Assembly (NCBI GenBank): GCA_029706075.1
Contig: JAINUG010000011.1
Location: 62,001 to 126,000 of the forward strand
Reading direction: 5' to 3'
From: Aldrovandia affinis
Taxonomy: Eukaryota; Chordata; Actinopteri; Notacanthiformes; Halosauridae
Length of the DNA stretch: 64,000 bases
Shown here piece by piece: positions 36,901 to 49,489 of the stretch. The notes below the pieces were generated by a model. It was not told where the DNA came from, made no database searches, and saw only the letters and a program-made list of their open reading frames with translations. Made by a program: the position numbers and the translations under genes. Position 1 is the stretch's first letter. The number at the start of each line of letters is the position of its first letter.

Positions 36901-39900
36901 TTGCTTGTCTTATTCCACAGGATGAATTCTTTTCATGTTAGAAAATGTAAAGTAATTATTATTTATTTTTTTAAGTTGGTTATTTTGATTTTTAAAAAGG
37001 CTTTTTTTTAAATAATTTAAAATATTTAAAAAAAAATCTTCATCCCATTTGAGTTTGTAGTTTACTCATATATGCTTTTTTAATGGGCAGGGTAGTCAGT
37101 AGTTTGTAGTTACTACTGCTCTCATAAATCTACTGAAGGCACTTATCTACTTCCTTTTGAAAATCTATGGATAAAGAGTCAGATAAATGCATGTAATGTA
37201 AAGTAATGTAACAGAGAAACCTGGGCATTTCCATAAGACCTAAACCCAAAAGCTTACCCAGTTTGTACTGTACCTATTCTGGGTACAATTACTAATGCTT
37301 TAGAAAGATAAAAGAAGCCCTCAGGAGAAAAGTAACACACGCAGACCCAGTTTTTGATCTCTCGAATTGGCTTAGGATGTTGCATTGATCGGATGAATAC
37401 AACTGGGCATTCCAAATTGTAGGGGAAAGAATATAACAGGGGATAAAAAGATGTTCATAAAAAGAATTCAGCAAAGTGCAACCACACTCTCATCAACCCA
37501 CAAAGACAACATTGCCCTGCAAGCACGGACTGGACACCAGTGTCACCAGTGGCTGTTTTTTTTTTTTTTTACTCATAGCGATACTACATTTCAGGAAATT
37601 AATATTAGATTACAGAAAAGAGCAGTGCTTGGAGGCCTCTAGTCTGGCTGGGGGTAAAAGCCTCTTATTTTAGTGTTGTTTTATTCATAAAAACCTCAGG
37701 GGAGAAATGTACACTCCAGTGTACCACTAACCTGGAAGATTATTTAGGGACAGGCTGAGAAAGAAGAGGAAGTTCAGTAGACCTCGTAGTTTATGATGTC
37801 AGATACAAACCCAGTAAACAGAATCCAACGTCCCATGATACAGAATTCCACTCTGGTGTTTTATTCAGCATGTTTTGGACGTAATCTATTGTGTGCCTGT
37901 GTGCGCTCAAGTTTTTCCTTGCCTTAACCAGTGAATGGTTGCAGTGATAGTTTAGCAACGATGTGTAATTAGTCGACAGAAATCAAGTACATATACATTT
38001 TGAAGTACATACATTTTTTTATTAAATAAAAACAAACATTTAGAAAAAAATGGAGGTATTCAACATTTCTTTTTGTCGTTTTTTTTTTGTCCCCCTGAAA
38101 TCTGACAAATACTGTACACCACAGGCTCACAAAAAATGTTGGAGTATATTTCTTTTAAAGGCACAAAGCAAAAAAAAAAAAACTTAATTCATCATCATTT
38201 ATCTTGTTTCCCAAACCTTTTGGGCTTCATCATTCAATTTGAGAGGGTTTCTTACAGGACATATAGTTAAAATAAACCCAGAGAGAAAGGAGACAAGGGA
38301 GTACAACTACAGCTCAGATGATACGACCAGAACCTTCCATCTCTATCAATAACAGGGATTCATATCCACAAGGGCTACTGCCTTTCTTCAAAGGGTTGAG
38401 GGCAATCCGTTAGTCGTTCAAACACGCAGGGGCAGATTGGAGGCCAAAGACAGATTGGAGGTATTACAAACTGCCTTTAAATAATCATGTTCTTCAATAA
38501 AGATGTTCTTCAAATATATCTATTTGTAATAATTTGGATGGCCAGCACTGTATGTAAACATCTAAAAGTCAGCACGGCCCCATCATGAACAGCTGATGTC
38601 TCATGTACTCCACTGTTATCATTTTGGTTTTCAAAACATGGGTTACACCACTGCTCCAATATTATTACAAAGAGATATATTTGACTATAATCGGATTCAT
38701 TTACAGCTTAGTCTTCAGTCTTTCAGATTCTTAAATCAAAGCCACCACTGTGGAAAAGGCAGGTCAAATCGGAACATAATTACAGGCCAAAAGCTTACAG
38801 GTAGATTACAGGCCACTTCAGGTGCCTGTGTACTAGGGTTCACCAATGATGTCACAGAAGTATTTGTGACTTCCAGCCTGGACAGTAATTCTGTTTGTTT
38901 TTCCATTGACTACAAATATGCATGATATAGATTTGGTGAAAAAAAATAAAGTGCGCACTCCAAAACCCACCTTGTTACTTAGTTCAGAGAGTTCAGTGAT
39001 CCCCAATGATAATGTTGTGTGCGAGTTGCTCAGAACTTGTAATATAATGCTATGTAAAGACACTTTACTGGCAAAGCAACCAGCTAATATTGACCAGATA
39101 GCAAGTATTTGTCAGTTTATGAGTTAGATAGCCAGCTACCTGGTTAAAGTTCACATTTATCATATGCTTGCTGGCTATCTACCTACAGTGAAAAGTTATG
39201 TCATGTCAAAAGTAACATTGATGTTAGCTAGCTTATGGTGACCAGATTAGTCAACAAGCTATACAATGAGCACAGCTATAATATGAGCCACGAGGATGAT
39301 CCGCTAGTTGGCTTGCAACCTTTGATGAAATGTGTGTTACAGTGTAGTTCGTTGTCTTAACAGAAAACCACTGAGATGCAGAAATCCCTCCTTTTTTCAT
39401 CAGGAGGGAATTGATACATTTTAATTAAATCGATTCAATTAGCTATCCCCTGCCTATTTATGCACCCAGCAGGTAATTGTCATCACAAAACAATCCATTT
39501 AATTATCACAAACTCCCATTCTGCTCCTTAAGCTACAAATGAAAGCCTTCCAAAGTTACTGTCTGGTGTGACACAGGCTTGTGTTGTGACATCACTTGCA
39601 GAACCCTCCTAGGCCATTTTGACACCTGACACAACATATAAATGAAAAAAACATTTTTTTAAAACAAGAACAACAATACGAGCAACAACAAAAATAATCA
39701 CACTCAACAATGGATTTGTGAAACCTTTCTGCCAGAAAAATCTCTTCTAGGATAGTGTTCCCCTCGCAAAACAAATCTCAAACAGGTAAGGCCAATTTAG
39801 CAATAGGATCCCATCATCAATTTGCCAGATCCCACAGTAACTTGGACACTTTTGTGAGGCCTTGTGTCCCTGCCTGAGGAGAGGGTTGGTCCTTTTATGG

Positions 39901-40352
39901 TGAACAATCTGCAGGCGTAATTAAGACCTTGAGCGGTTTGTTAGAATTCCTCACAAGGCAAGGGGGGGGGGGTGTTGCCTGAAACAAGACAGAATACGAC
40001 CCCACCTTCCTGTCTCCCAGCCCCACTGCAGGCCACCTTTGGCCCCGTTCTTAACACATTGATACAATTTGAACAGTTGTGCCTCGGAAAAGATTAGAAC
40101 ACTTGAGTGGCTTTGAGCCTTAACATTCACTACATGTCTTGATCCCTCTACCCCCTCCCTCCTCTCCTCCATCCAAATCCCTCTGAGGGGGTGTTGGGGC
40201 AGATGTCCAGATAAGGGTGAAGATGTAAGAGGAGGCCCCTGCCCAGTTTCAACACACCTGTAGGTCTGATTGTTATGTTTTTGGTCCCTTCTTTCCCCCA
40301 GGCAAGGTAATAAATACTACAGGGGTGCAGTGGTATCCATTTTTTGGAGATA
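36901..40352. other. Intergenic DNA and probable ADORA2A 3' UTR
   Basis: The first minus-strand AATAAA that is well placed for ADORA2A is at 38018-38023 (read as tttatt), which would give a 3' UTR of about 2.3 kb; nearer signals may be used. 39.36-39.53 kb is an AATTA-rich unique stretch that looks like a regulatory element. Poly-T at 37557-37571, poly-A at 38169-38180 and a G run at 39962-39972 are simple repeats. Confidence 0.4.
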
Positions 40353-41400
40353 TCACGACACCTGTGTGAGCTCAGGACAATGAGCCGTCTGTTTGAAGAA
40401 CAGTGATTTGACTTGTACGGCAACGGAGAACTCCTTGTTCTCCTTCACCTCCATAACCTCTGCCCCCGCAGAAGAGTGGCGCTTTGCACCGTTCTGCATG
40501 GGACGTCCTGTGACATGCAGCTGCTGCTGCTGCTGCTGCGGTTGCGGGGACAAGGGAGCATCCACAAGGTGAGCTCTGGGGACAAACTCCAAGGGAGAAA
40601 GGGTGGCGCCGGACCTGGCGCCCGCGGCAGGGCTCTCCCTGGCCGAATTCTGTCTACTGCTGTCTACCGCTAACCCGGCGACGCCGCTGCAGCTACTGCT
40701 GCTGCTGCTCTCAGCGTACGAGTCCAGGGAGAAGCCGTTGACCTTGGTGCTGCAGACGTCGGCCACACTGGTGCGGGCGGAGGTGCGCGCGCTGCCGCTG
40801 CTCTCAAAGTGCTCGGGCCGCCCCATCACGTGGCGGCGGATGATCTTGCGGAAGGTGTGGCGGAACTCACGGATGCGGTAGGCGTAGATGAAGGGATTGA
40901 CCACCGAGTTGGCGTGGGACAGGATGATGGCCAGGTACATGATCCAGACACTGGGACGGGCGCATCGCGGGCAGAAGAGCGTGAAGCAGTTGATGATGTG
41001 CAGCGGCAGCCAGCAGATGGCGAAGAGCCCCACGATGATGGCCAGCGACTTGGCGGCGTGGACCTCCTTCTGCAGGGTCGAGCGCGACCTCTCTCCGTGC
41101 ACTGCCTTCAGCTCGATCAGCTTCAGCTGGTGCCGGGCAGCCATGAAGATGCGCAGGTAGATGCCCAGCATCAGCACCAGTGGCACCAGCACGCAGGCGA
41201 AGAAGTTGAAGTAGACCATGTAGTCCATGACAACCACCTCCTCGAACAGGCACTCCATCATGCCGATGGGGCAGGTGCTGTTGGCCGGCTCTGTGTACTT
41301 GTTCCAGCCCAGCATGGGCGTCAGCCCGATGACCACGGACAGCACCCAGCAGATGGCGATGATCCCTTTGGCCCGCTGGCCCGTTACCAAACTGTTATAC
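40353..41400 (-). CDS. adora2a: ADORA2A coding exon 2 (TM4-TM7 and C-tail)
   Basis: Acceptor CCCTTCCAG at 41403-41401. Encodes residues 111-459. A glycosylation sequon NST lies in ECL2, LFCPRC in ECL3 keeps the CxxC loop, and the tail carries a six-Ser run and a six-Gln run (CTG-rich at about 40510-40540 on plus). The GC content is far above its surroundings, and long open frames in other frames (for example 40809-41489 plus) are shadows. Confidence 0.96.
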
Positions 41401-44400
41401 CTGGAAGGGGGGAAAAAATGACAGGACGGGAATTTAGGATGAGCTTTTCCATTCTAGTAGCGAGCCCATATGACATGCTCTGGGGATGATAGTGTTCCTA
41501 TAATTAGAAAATAGAGTCATGAGGTCTCTTTTCCCTTTTCCCACTCATGAAGCGAAGTGCACTTGCAGATTTGAACTAACCTGAACTAATAGGAATTTCC
41601 TGAGAACCAGGATCCGCTGCAGTATACATTGAATGAGTGAATGCCATTGGAAAGCTTCGAGCATTTACTGTTGGGCATTTCAGGAAAAGCAGCCATTTTA
41701 CGGTATCAGCACCAGCCTTCACAACCTAGGGACAGCCTGCTTTAGATACTTTACTGTTTAAAGTGTCTGCAATGCTGCACGATCCATCAACAGAGGAACT
41801 GAAGACTAGCAGATCCCACCTGTGCCAGGAACTTTGGCAAAGAGCTCTTGAATCTTCCTGCCTCGGAAAACTGACCTCAGTCATAGTCAAGATCACAACC
41901 CCAGTGCTAAGATGTTTATCACTCAAGTAATTACACAGCTCACACTATTTAATTGAATTTAATTGAATGTAATAATCCCCAAAGGGGATATTAATAAATT
42001 ATGCCCATTTGACTTTGCCATCTATATACTTTATGAAGCATGCAGGTAGCAGTCAATATTGTGCTAAAAGAAAAAAAGCAGTAGGCACCTCCTGGTTTTT
42101 GTGCAGTTCCCACAGCACCTCCTGGAAGGTAATTACATTTCAATACAAAGCAATAGGAAAGAGATACACTTGGGGTATAAAGTATGCATAATGCAGCCTG
42201 GTATCTAGCCATCTAAGTGTTTATTTGCCATTGCCTTATTAACTAGAGATTTATAATAATGCACAATAATCTGCAGACGGAATGTGGACGGAAGGCAGTC
42301 CAACGGACTAATGCTGATCTCTCTAATCTGTCCCACGGTACCCATAGAGCGTATGAATGACCTGGTTGATTACAGATGAAAATACCGGTAATAACGCCTG
42401 GATAGCAACGCCGGAGTGAACGGGAGCCAAAGGAAACCTGGCCTCTCGTATGGGCAATCACAGGGCCATCGTGCTCTGCTGCAGCTGCAATGCTAGCCAT
42501 ACCCCAGAGAATGCATTGCAATATGGTTTTGTGTACGCAGTGTACTTTATTTCTCATGGATCTCATTAAGTGCTGTTTCAAGTGACCAATCGTCTTCATA
42601 ATACAAGCGGTAACGCATATCATGCGCATCACATGTAGACACACCGGGTAACCAACTGTTCTGCCCAGAACTTTTCCCACCTGCTTGTGACCACATGTCT
42701 GATTTTAGAGGTAACCCTGTAGCAACGATAGATAATGGTTGCCTTTTATGCATCATTTTAATGACATGCTAACCTGGAATAGGGGCATTTAGCTCAGGCT
42801 AATTGTTTGCTAAATGAGCTCAGAAATAGAAATATTTTAAATTCACAGAATATCTGACAAATCACAAAGCTATCTCTCCCTGTGTGTGAAGATGAATATG
42901 TGACATTATAAATGAATGGAGGTTTTGCAATAGCTTGTTTACTATGGAACCGCGCTCCCTCAAACAGACTGTGAATACGTAAACAATATCTTCTCTGTGA
43001 CATCACTATGGCAGGAGGTTTCTACATGTACGTGGCTGGATTTGCCAGGAGTCTGTCTTATTTTAGCTTGTGTAACTCTATTTAAACAACAGTTGGAAGC
43101 GCATGCCCACGTCTAGCCGCTGTCATGGGAGTAAATGCTGTTGTAATCCACCAATTGTCACTGCTCTGAGAATTTGGTGCAAAGGCGCCAAAGTGATATC
43201 AGACCAGCTTCCAGATGCCAACAGAACTGCAGAGGGTTTTTTTTAAACATTGGATTTAGTAGATCTGCTACAGAGCTCTTACAACACTAACACCTCACTC
43301 ATAGGCACACGCCCCCAACTTTTGTACAATCAACACCTGTCATGGTCCTGCTGCCACCAACACTGGCTTCAAACAGATTCCTAGAACTCAGTAAAGGACA
43401 TTACAGTGTTGATGATGATCAATTCAGGATGGCCTTTAACGCTGTGATACTGTATGTCTCACTGTACAGCTACAAAAGAGAAAGAATAACAGACCTGATA
43501 CAGGACACATTGTTACCTTGTTTGGATTATACTTTATGTTTTTTGTTTTTATTTATCTATGGTTTCAAATATCATAGGTTCAAAGAGCTAAATTATTAAG
43601 TGGACAATCGTGCATTGACTGGTAATATGTTAACACCACAACAAAGAAAACACAGGCAAAGCAGTGGGGAAATGAAAACAGCCCATTAGAAAGCGGAGGC
43701 ATTTGAAACCCCTATTTATTCACTGAATCATTGATGGGAAATAGCAGTCATTGGAATAAAACTAAATACATAATAATATTAGAAACAATAACAGCAAAAA
43801 ACGGTGGTGCAGTGGATAGCGCTGTCGCCTCACAGCAAGAAGGTCTCGGGTTCGAATCCAGGCCGGGGGCCTTTCTGTGTGGAGTTTGCATGTTCTCCCC
43901 GTGTCCGCGTGGGTTTCCTCCGGGTACTCCGGTTTCTTCTCACAGTCCAAAGACATGCACGTTAGGCTAATTGGAGAGTCTAAATTGCCCGTAGGTATGA
44001 GTGTGTGAGTGAATGGTGTGTGTGCCCTGCGATGGATTGGCGACCTGTCCAGGGTGTATTCCTGCCTCTCGCCCGGAACGCATGCTGGGATAGGCTCCAG
44101 CTCCCCCCCGCGACCCTGACCAGGAATAAGCGGCTTAGATAATGGATGGATAACAGCAAAAACATTTTTTTAAGTTTGAGCGTTCGGAAGAAGATCTATT
44201 TTCAGTCTTTGTGGGAGAACAGCTGAGCGCTTTGGCCGACTTCTACCACATTCTCGAGATGTTAAAGTTTAAAGGTCAGCCCTAAGTAAACAAACCCCTT
44301 TGCCACAGGGATACATAATTAGATATGAACAAAAAAACCATCTTTAACACACCCAATGAGGGAAAACGAAGATAGAATTCCATGAAAGGGAATTATGGGT

Positions 44401-46761
44401 TTTACTGTTCTTCCTTTGTTAAATGACCTTCTGTCTAGACAGTAGAATTTCCATAGTGGTTTTCAAAATACTTATACTAACAGCTATTCCACTTCGCTTG
44501 CAATATGTGGAAATAAATTTACATATTCTGCACACAATCACCAGATTCATCACCAGATATCTTATGTTATGGAAAACTCACCTTCACAAAATATATAACA
44601 TGAACAAATGGACATGCTATCGACTGCAACCATGGCTGCACCTCTCTACAGAATGATTTCCATCCTGCAGACAAAAGCCACTCTCCTCCCACTGTAATCT
44701 CGTAAATGGTCCAGTCCAATCCTACACACTGCCGAGACTATGCACAAAGACTGGCCCGTTTTAATGAGGAGATGGCTCCATGGATTGGAGGCTGTAGTCT
44801 GCTTAATCTATTAGCCTGAGAGAACTTGATTGACCATTCCTGAGTGGACCAGCCTTGTGGGAAAAAAGCACATCTATTCTCACCAAAGGATATCATAAGC
44901 CGCTTGGATCCTGTAACCTAAAGTTCCCCCACACTGCCTTCTTTTTTTATGGGGAATTTGGGTCTTGCAACTGAAAAGTTCACTCACAAAAATAAAAGTC
45001 AGTGTGAGTATGATCCCAAAATATTTCTCCCACATATAGGTCAGACTGTCATTCCTTTCACATAGGAGAATTTTGAACGTTGGAGAGACTAAAGGGACAC
45101 GTGCAGCAGATGCCTTGTTGTTTGTGAACAATAGGATCAACATCTTCTCGCGTTCATAAATCAATAGAGTGAGCTACCACTGTCGCCAGAGCTGCTTCTA
45201 TATACAGTCAAATAGGGGAGTGGCACCGTCGGGCTCACTGTGGCACCGTCTGGCTCAGGACAAGCATGTGTTTAGCCCAAAACACACACACCTCAGAAGC
45301 ACAGGAGCTAGAGGCTTCTGCTCGACATTTACGATGCAGTCTGTGCTCCAAGCATATGGCCATGATGCTGCGCTGTATCTTTCCAGGTGAATAATTGCAG
45401 AACATTAGAACACGGTGAATTGTAATGCTCTGGGACTCTTCTGCGCATACCAAATATCTGGTGCTGGACATCTTGCAGATGTAGCGTAGGCATTTCCCTG
45501 TTTCTGATTCATTGAGAAGATAAGAATCAAAACGGGCTATTTGATTGAGGTCATTATAGTTCCACAAATAACGTACAACAGTAATAAATCCCATGCTTCT
45601 TGGCCCTGAAAGACTTCTTCCGCTTCTTCCTGACCAAGGGGCAATTAGTTAGCTAAATAACAAAGGCAGGCATCCTGCATTAGTTTCTTGGTGCTAACCC
45701 GTGAATCCGCAGCTGCCCACTGATGCTAAATACTTGATAAGACATTATGCTTGATTCTGTTCCTAAGGGAGCACTGTTCCAGGGTACTATTAGAAGAGGA
45801 GGATATAAAATACTAATCTTACAAAGTGGATACTGTTGATTTCATTTAAAATGTCCCTTTTACATGGCCCAGAATGGAATCCTGATTGTGCTAGTGCTGA
45901 ATGTGGCTGGGAGTCCCACAGCACGATGCACAATTGACCATAGAACTAAATGGAAGACTTATATCAATTAACCGAACTGAACTGCTAGTTAATTAATTGT
46001 AATCAATTGCCTTGAATGTAATTTGTACTCCTAATCTAAGTGGCACACATGAACAAAATCAAACTGAAATATTTTTCTATAACTAACTTTAAAAAAAGCT
46101 TTTATCTATTTAGTAGCATAAACAAATTAGTTCCACCGATGCCTTACAGCAGATAACTGAAAAGAGATGTGGTATCAAATCCAAATCAGCAGTCAAGTAA
46201 CAGCTCAATAAACTGCACAGTTAAAATAAAATCCAGCAAACACAGTGGCCCACCAGGACCATGAATGAAAATTGAGGCTATAATAACAGCTATAATAATA
46301 TTTATAAACTATAACCATGCTACTGTACATGATACATCCAAATTTGCTTCAACCTCCTCACATCCCCCACCACACGCGCATATACACTGCGAAATACGAT
46401 TCCTAGAGATTGCCCATTGGTCACCTTACCGCAGGGGGATCTTGATGGCAATGTAGCGGTCAACGGCGATGGCGAGAAGGCTGAAGATGGAGCTCTGAGT
46501 GAGCACCAGGACGAAGCAGGCGATGAAGAGGCAGCCATAGAATTGTGCGCAGAAGCCTGTGCTGATGGTGATGGCAAAAGGGATGGCCAGCACGCCGACG
46601 GCAATGTCAGCTACCGCCAGGGACACCACGAAGAAGTTGGTGATGCTCTGCAGGTTGCTGTTGAGGTACACCGCCCAACAGACCAGCACGTTGCCCAGCA
46701 CGGCCAGCACCGCAATCACCAGCTCTAGCAGGATGTAGATTAGAGAGGCATCACTCAGCAT
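40353..46761 (-). CDS. adora2a: ADORA2A, adenosine A2A receptor
   Basis: Class A GPCR at the plasma membrane that senses extracellular adenosine and raises cAMP through Gs. Coding exons 46761-46430 and 41400-40353 join as ...[12 protein letters not shown]; the intron sits after TM3 as in human. The product is 459 residues. Seven membrane segments are visible. Key motifs: DRYIAI after TM3, Phe and Glu in ECL2 (CLFEEVV), [10 protein letters not shown] in TM6 (agonist-contacting Asn), [14 protein letters not shown] in TM7. I prefer the ATG at 46761 because its context is ACCATG and it gives the same N-terminal length as human; an in-frame ATG at 46791 would add ten residues. The long C-tail (about 165 residues, Ser- and Gln-runs) separates it from A2B. 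ECL2 lacks one cysteine seen in human and ECL1 its partner. It follows SPECC1L on the same strand, as in mammals. The paralogue (aa or ab) cannot be assigned. Confidence 0.96.
41401..46429 (-). other. ADORA2A intron between the coding exons
   Basis: About 5.0 kb. It contains the SINE-like repeat at 43801-44150. I see no further coding exon. 42.24-42.75 kb has several open frames without recognisable motifs. Confidence 0.8.
43801..44150 (+). mobile_element. Pol III-type SINE-like repeat with 12-bp target duplication
   Basis: The head (GGTGGTGCAGTGGATAGC, then B-box GGGTTCGAATCC) is tRNA-like. The body has the common fish-repeat phrases CATGTTCTCCCCGTGT, GTCCAAAGACATGCA and ATTGGCGACCTGTCC. 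It ends in GGATGGAT. Perfect direct repeats taacagcaaaaa at 43789-43800 and 44151-44162 flank it. It is highly preserved, hence young, and sits in the ADORA2A intron opposite to the gene. Confidence 0.9.
46430..46761 (-). CDS. adora2a: ADORA2A coding exon 1 (TM1-TM3)
   Basis: Encodes residues 1-110 and two bases of Arg111; donor GTAAGG. It contains [18 protein letters not shown] (TM1), [17 protein letters not shown] (TM2), [15 protein letters not shown] (ECL1/TM3) and [10 protein letters not shown]. The plus-strand open frame across it is a shadow. Confidence 0.96.
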
Positions 46762-47088
46762 GGTGGGGGAGAAGGTGGGGTCACCAGGCATGAGGGGTGG
46801 GGCCTCGCCTCAACGTCCATAGCTGCGGCTCGGCCAGCAGAGCCATGCAGCAAGGGGCTTCTACCACGGGCTTCCACCTGGGCCAAGCCTCTTTATTTTT
46901 TATCAAGCTCCTCCCACAAAGGAAGTGATGTCAACTGCAGTGTTGTCTCTGGTGCTGCTTTGTCTCCCACACAGGTTCTCTTCTCTTGGGCTTGCCCTAC
47001 AATGCTGGCCTGAAAACTCTTTCCATGAAATGGCAGCAAGGCTGGAATGGCACCAGGCGGGAATCACATGGAGGTCACAATCCTGGAA
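46762..47088 (-). other. Probable ADORA2A 5' UTR (part of first coding exon)
   Basis: A very strong minus-strand acceptor (CTTTTTTTCTTTTCCAG, 47105-47089) lies 327 bases upstream of the start codon. No promoter elements are seen closer, so this exon is likely spliced from a noncoding exon further right. Minus-strand ATGs are present in it, so upstream ORFs are possible; uORFs are known in mammalian A2A leaders. Confidence 0.5.
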
Positions 47089-47149
47089 CTGGAAAAGAAA
47101 AAAAGGCATTGTAATATCAATGTGGAAAACCAGTAGGTTTTTTTCATTC

Positions 47150-47432
47150 ATTAATTACATTTCAGATTTCCTCCCCCCTATTTGGTGGCCAGTTGTACCC
47201 ACTATTTCTTCAATTCACCCTCCCCGACGAGCCCGCAACTATGGGACCAGTCACTACCCCGGGGCCAGGAATGAACTGCTTCCTTCGAGACGGAACTCGC
47301 CTATTCGTTTTGCCCACAGGGAAGCTTTTGTGTGCTCGCAGCGAGCTTGTGCCGGCTTCCCCACCCCCAAGGTGCACAGCCTATTGTCACCGCCAAACGG
47401 GACTTCTGGCCAGGGCTGAAGCAGCTGGTGAG
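47150..47432 (-). mobile_element. 5'-truncated copy of the tRNA-headed SINE family
   Basis: Read on minus, it begins inside the body (CAGCTGCTTCAGCCCTGGCC), continues through CCGTCTCGAAGGAAGCAG and ends with the family tail (ACAACTGGCCACCAAAT). The tRNA head is missing. It is diverged from the copy at 49490. Confidence 0.8.
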
Positions 47433-49489
47433 TAACGGTGAGTGTTTTTACTGTTACATTACCTGGGGGCCCAGTAGGTTTGATTTTAATGTGAATTAAC
47501 AGAATGTAGATGTTAGTAGATAGTATTTTCAAACCTATGACCCTTATAAAACATGACTCATGATTTTAATTTGTTTAAGGACCTGGAAGTTTTATATTTT
47601 CCTTTATACAAGGATTGGGTTTTAATTGACTTTGTCAATGTTGTTTTTTGTGATTAAAGGTCCTGCTTTTGAGTGCCTTAATCCAATTAGCAGCTGGCCA
47701 GGTGGTGAGGCCTGGTCTTCTGAAGACTGCTTTTTGTCCAGAAGGTAGAGTACTGCAACCACTAGTCATGTGACCCCAGGGTTAATGGAGGTCATTGGAA
47801 GGCTCCTCAGTATCTGCCCCAGGAATGTGTGAAGAATTGTACAGCCCTGTGCATTTATAAATCTTGGCAGGCTTTTCGAACACCTCTCTCTTGTGGTGGC
47901 AACAAAAAAGGGAGGATTGATTGAAGAAACCCCATTCAAATAAATGAAAGCTATTATGGTGCCTTCCACCACCCCTCTCAGTCCCTGTTACTTTGCAGAG
48001 TACCCACTAATGTGAAATGTAAACACAGGGTGTACGCAGTCACACCGCAGAAATGGAGGTGTCCAAAATCCACACAATATGGGCAGCTATAATGTAATTG
48101 GATGACTGTTTCCATGGAGACTACATTCCATTGTTGTGGCTGCCATATCGGACGGAGAACACCTTAATAATTAGCTGTCACATAAAAAAAACAAGGAAAC
48201 AGTTTGCACAATGCTGGGACCATCTGGAACCTTTCAAAGTTCTCCAGAGGTTTAATGATAAGGAAACAGGAAATCTCACATTTCTTCACAGAAGGAATCA
48301 CTTCTGATTATGAAAAAAGGATTATCAGCGGTCAAACAAATTGGCTGGCAGGTTCAGAAACTGAGGGATAAATAAACAGGGGGAAGCGTGCCCCGGAAAG
48401 TTTCTGTCGTTGTACCAAGAGCACCATTACGCATGTAGTCTGCAGTTAGTAACCGTTCACGATCTCCCTTACGTCCCGTGACTGCAAGCTGAGAGTGGCC
48501 AGAGCTCTCTTGTTTATAGAGGAGAATTCCCACAGTGTCCGGCCGGGATGCTTTTGGAGGTTGCTCATGGTTTCAAGAGACAGCAGCTGCATCCGAAGAT
48601 AGGCGCCCTTCACTATCCACCACATTTTGTTCTTGTGGGACAAAAAATGCTTTTCTTTTCTTTTCTTGCCCCCCCCTCCATTTTCAGCAATTTGAAGAAT
48701 CCTGATTAGGAGAGAGGGCTGACTGAACTCTGTGCCTGCACTGTTCAGATAACTGCCCTCCTGTCATTTTGAACATGATTGGTTATCAATACGTGCATGA
48801 GGCCTTTACGAGAAGATTCCCATGGATCCTGGACATGTAGTGTGTGTCAAACACTTGTCACTGTACAGAGCTGTTTGTCTCATTCTGTGAAGTAAGACAA
48901 AAACAAAGTAGTTTTGGACCTGTTGCTTAGTGTCTTTAACTGTGTTAATCGCCACAGATGTTTGTTGTTTCGTTGTTACTGGCAACTTTGTTTTTTTGTT
49001 AAATACTTCAGTACCCGTAAGGGAATAATTGCGTGACTGAATAGAGATCATAAAAGAGTCATACTTGACCATGAGGTCAGAGAAGCCAAGGACATATATG
49101 TCCGTATAGGTCTATATGTCAAAGTCCTGGGGGTCCTAGGAGTCTACTAAACAGACAAAAACAACGAATATACTGGTTGTCTCTATGGAGTATGATTTAA
49201 TTTTCTGCCTCAATTAAGACACAACACACACACATGAGATGCAGGCTCCAGGAATCCAGGACCCACAGGCCATGGCCATGGCTGGTGCCCTGACATGACC
49301 TCGCCTGGTGCAGAATTAAAATGGGAAAGAAAATCTGTCATCGCCCACGCAGCCGCAGACAGGAAGCAATGAAGCAGCTCAGTATGGGGCAGGTGTAGAA
49401 CGGTGCATAAACACTAGGGTGGGTGGGGGCAGAAGCTCTTGACTGCAGATTACCCCTTTTAAAAAAATATGAATAAAAATCTGTCCCAC

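Noticed and set aside
40867..41253. 128-residue minus-strand open frame overlapping ADORA2A
   Set aside because: Alternate frame of the same exon; no motif and the receptor frame explains the sequence.
40809..41489. 226-residue plus-strand open frame
   Set aside because: It is the antisense shadow of ADORA2A coding exon 2; high GC content removes stops. It has histidine/aspartate/glutamine-rich composition typical of such shadows.
46417..46728. 103-residue plus-strand open frame
   Set aside because: Antisense shadow of ADORA2A coding exon 1.
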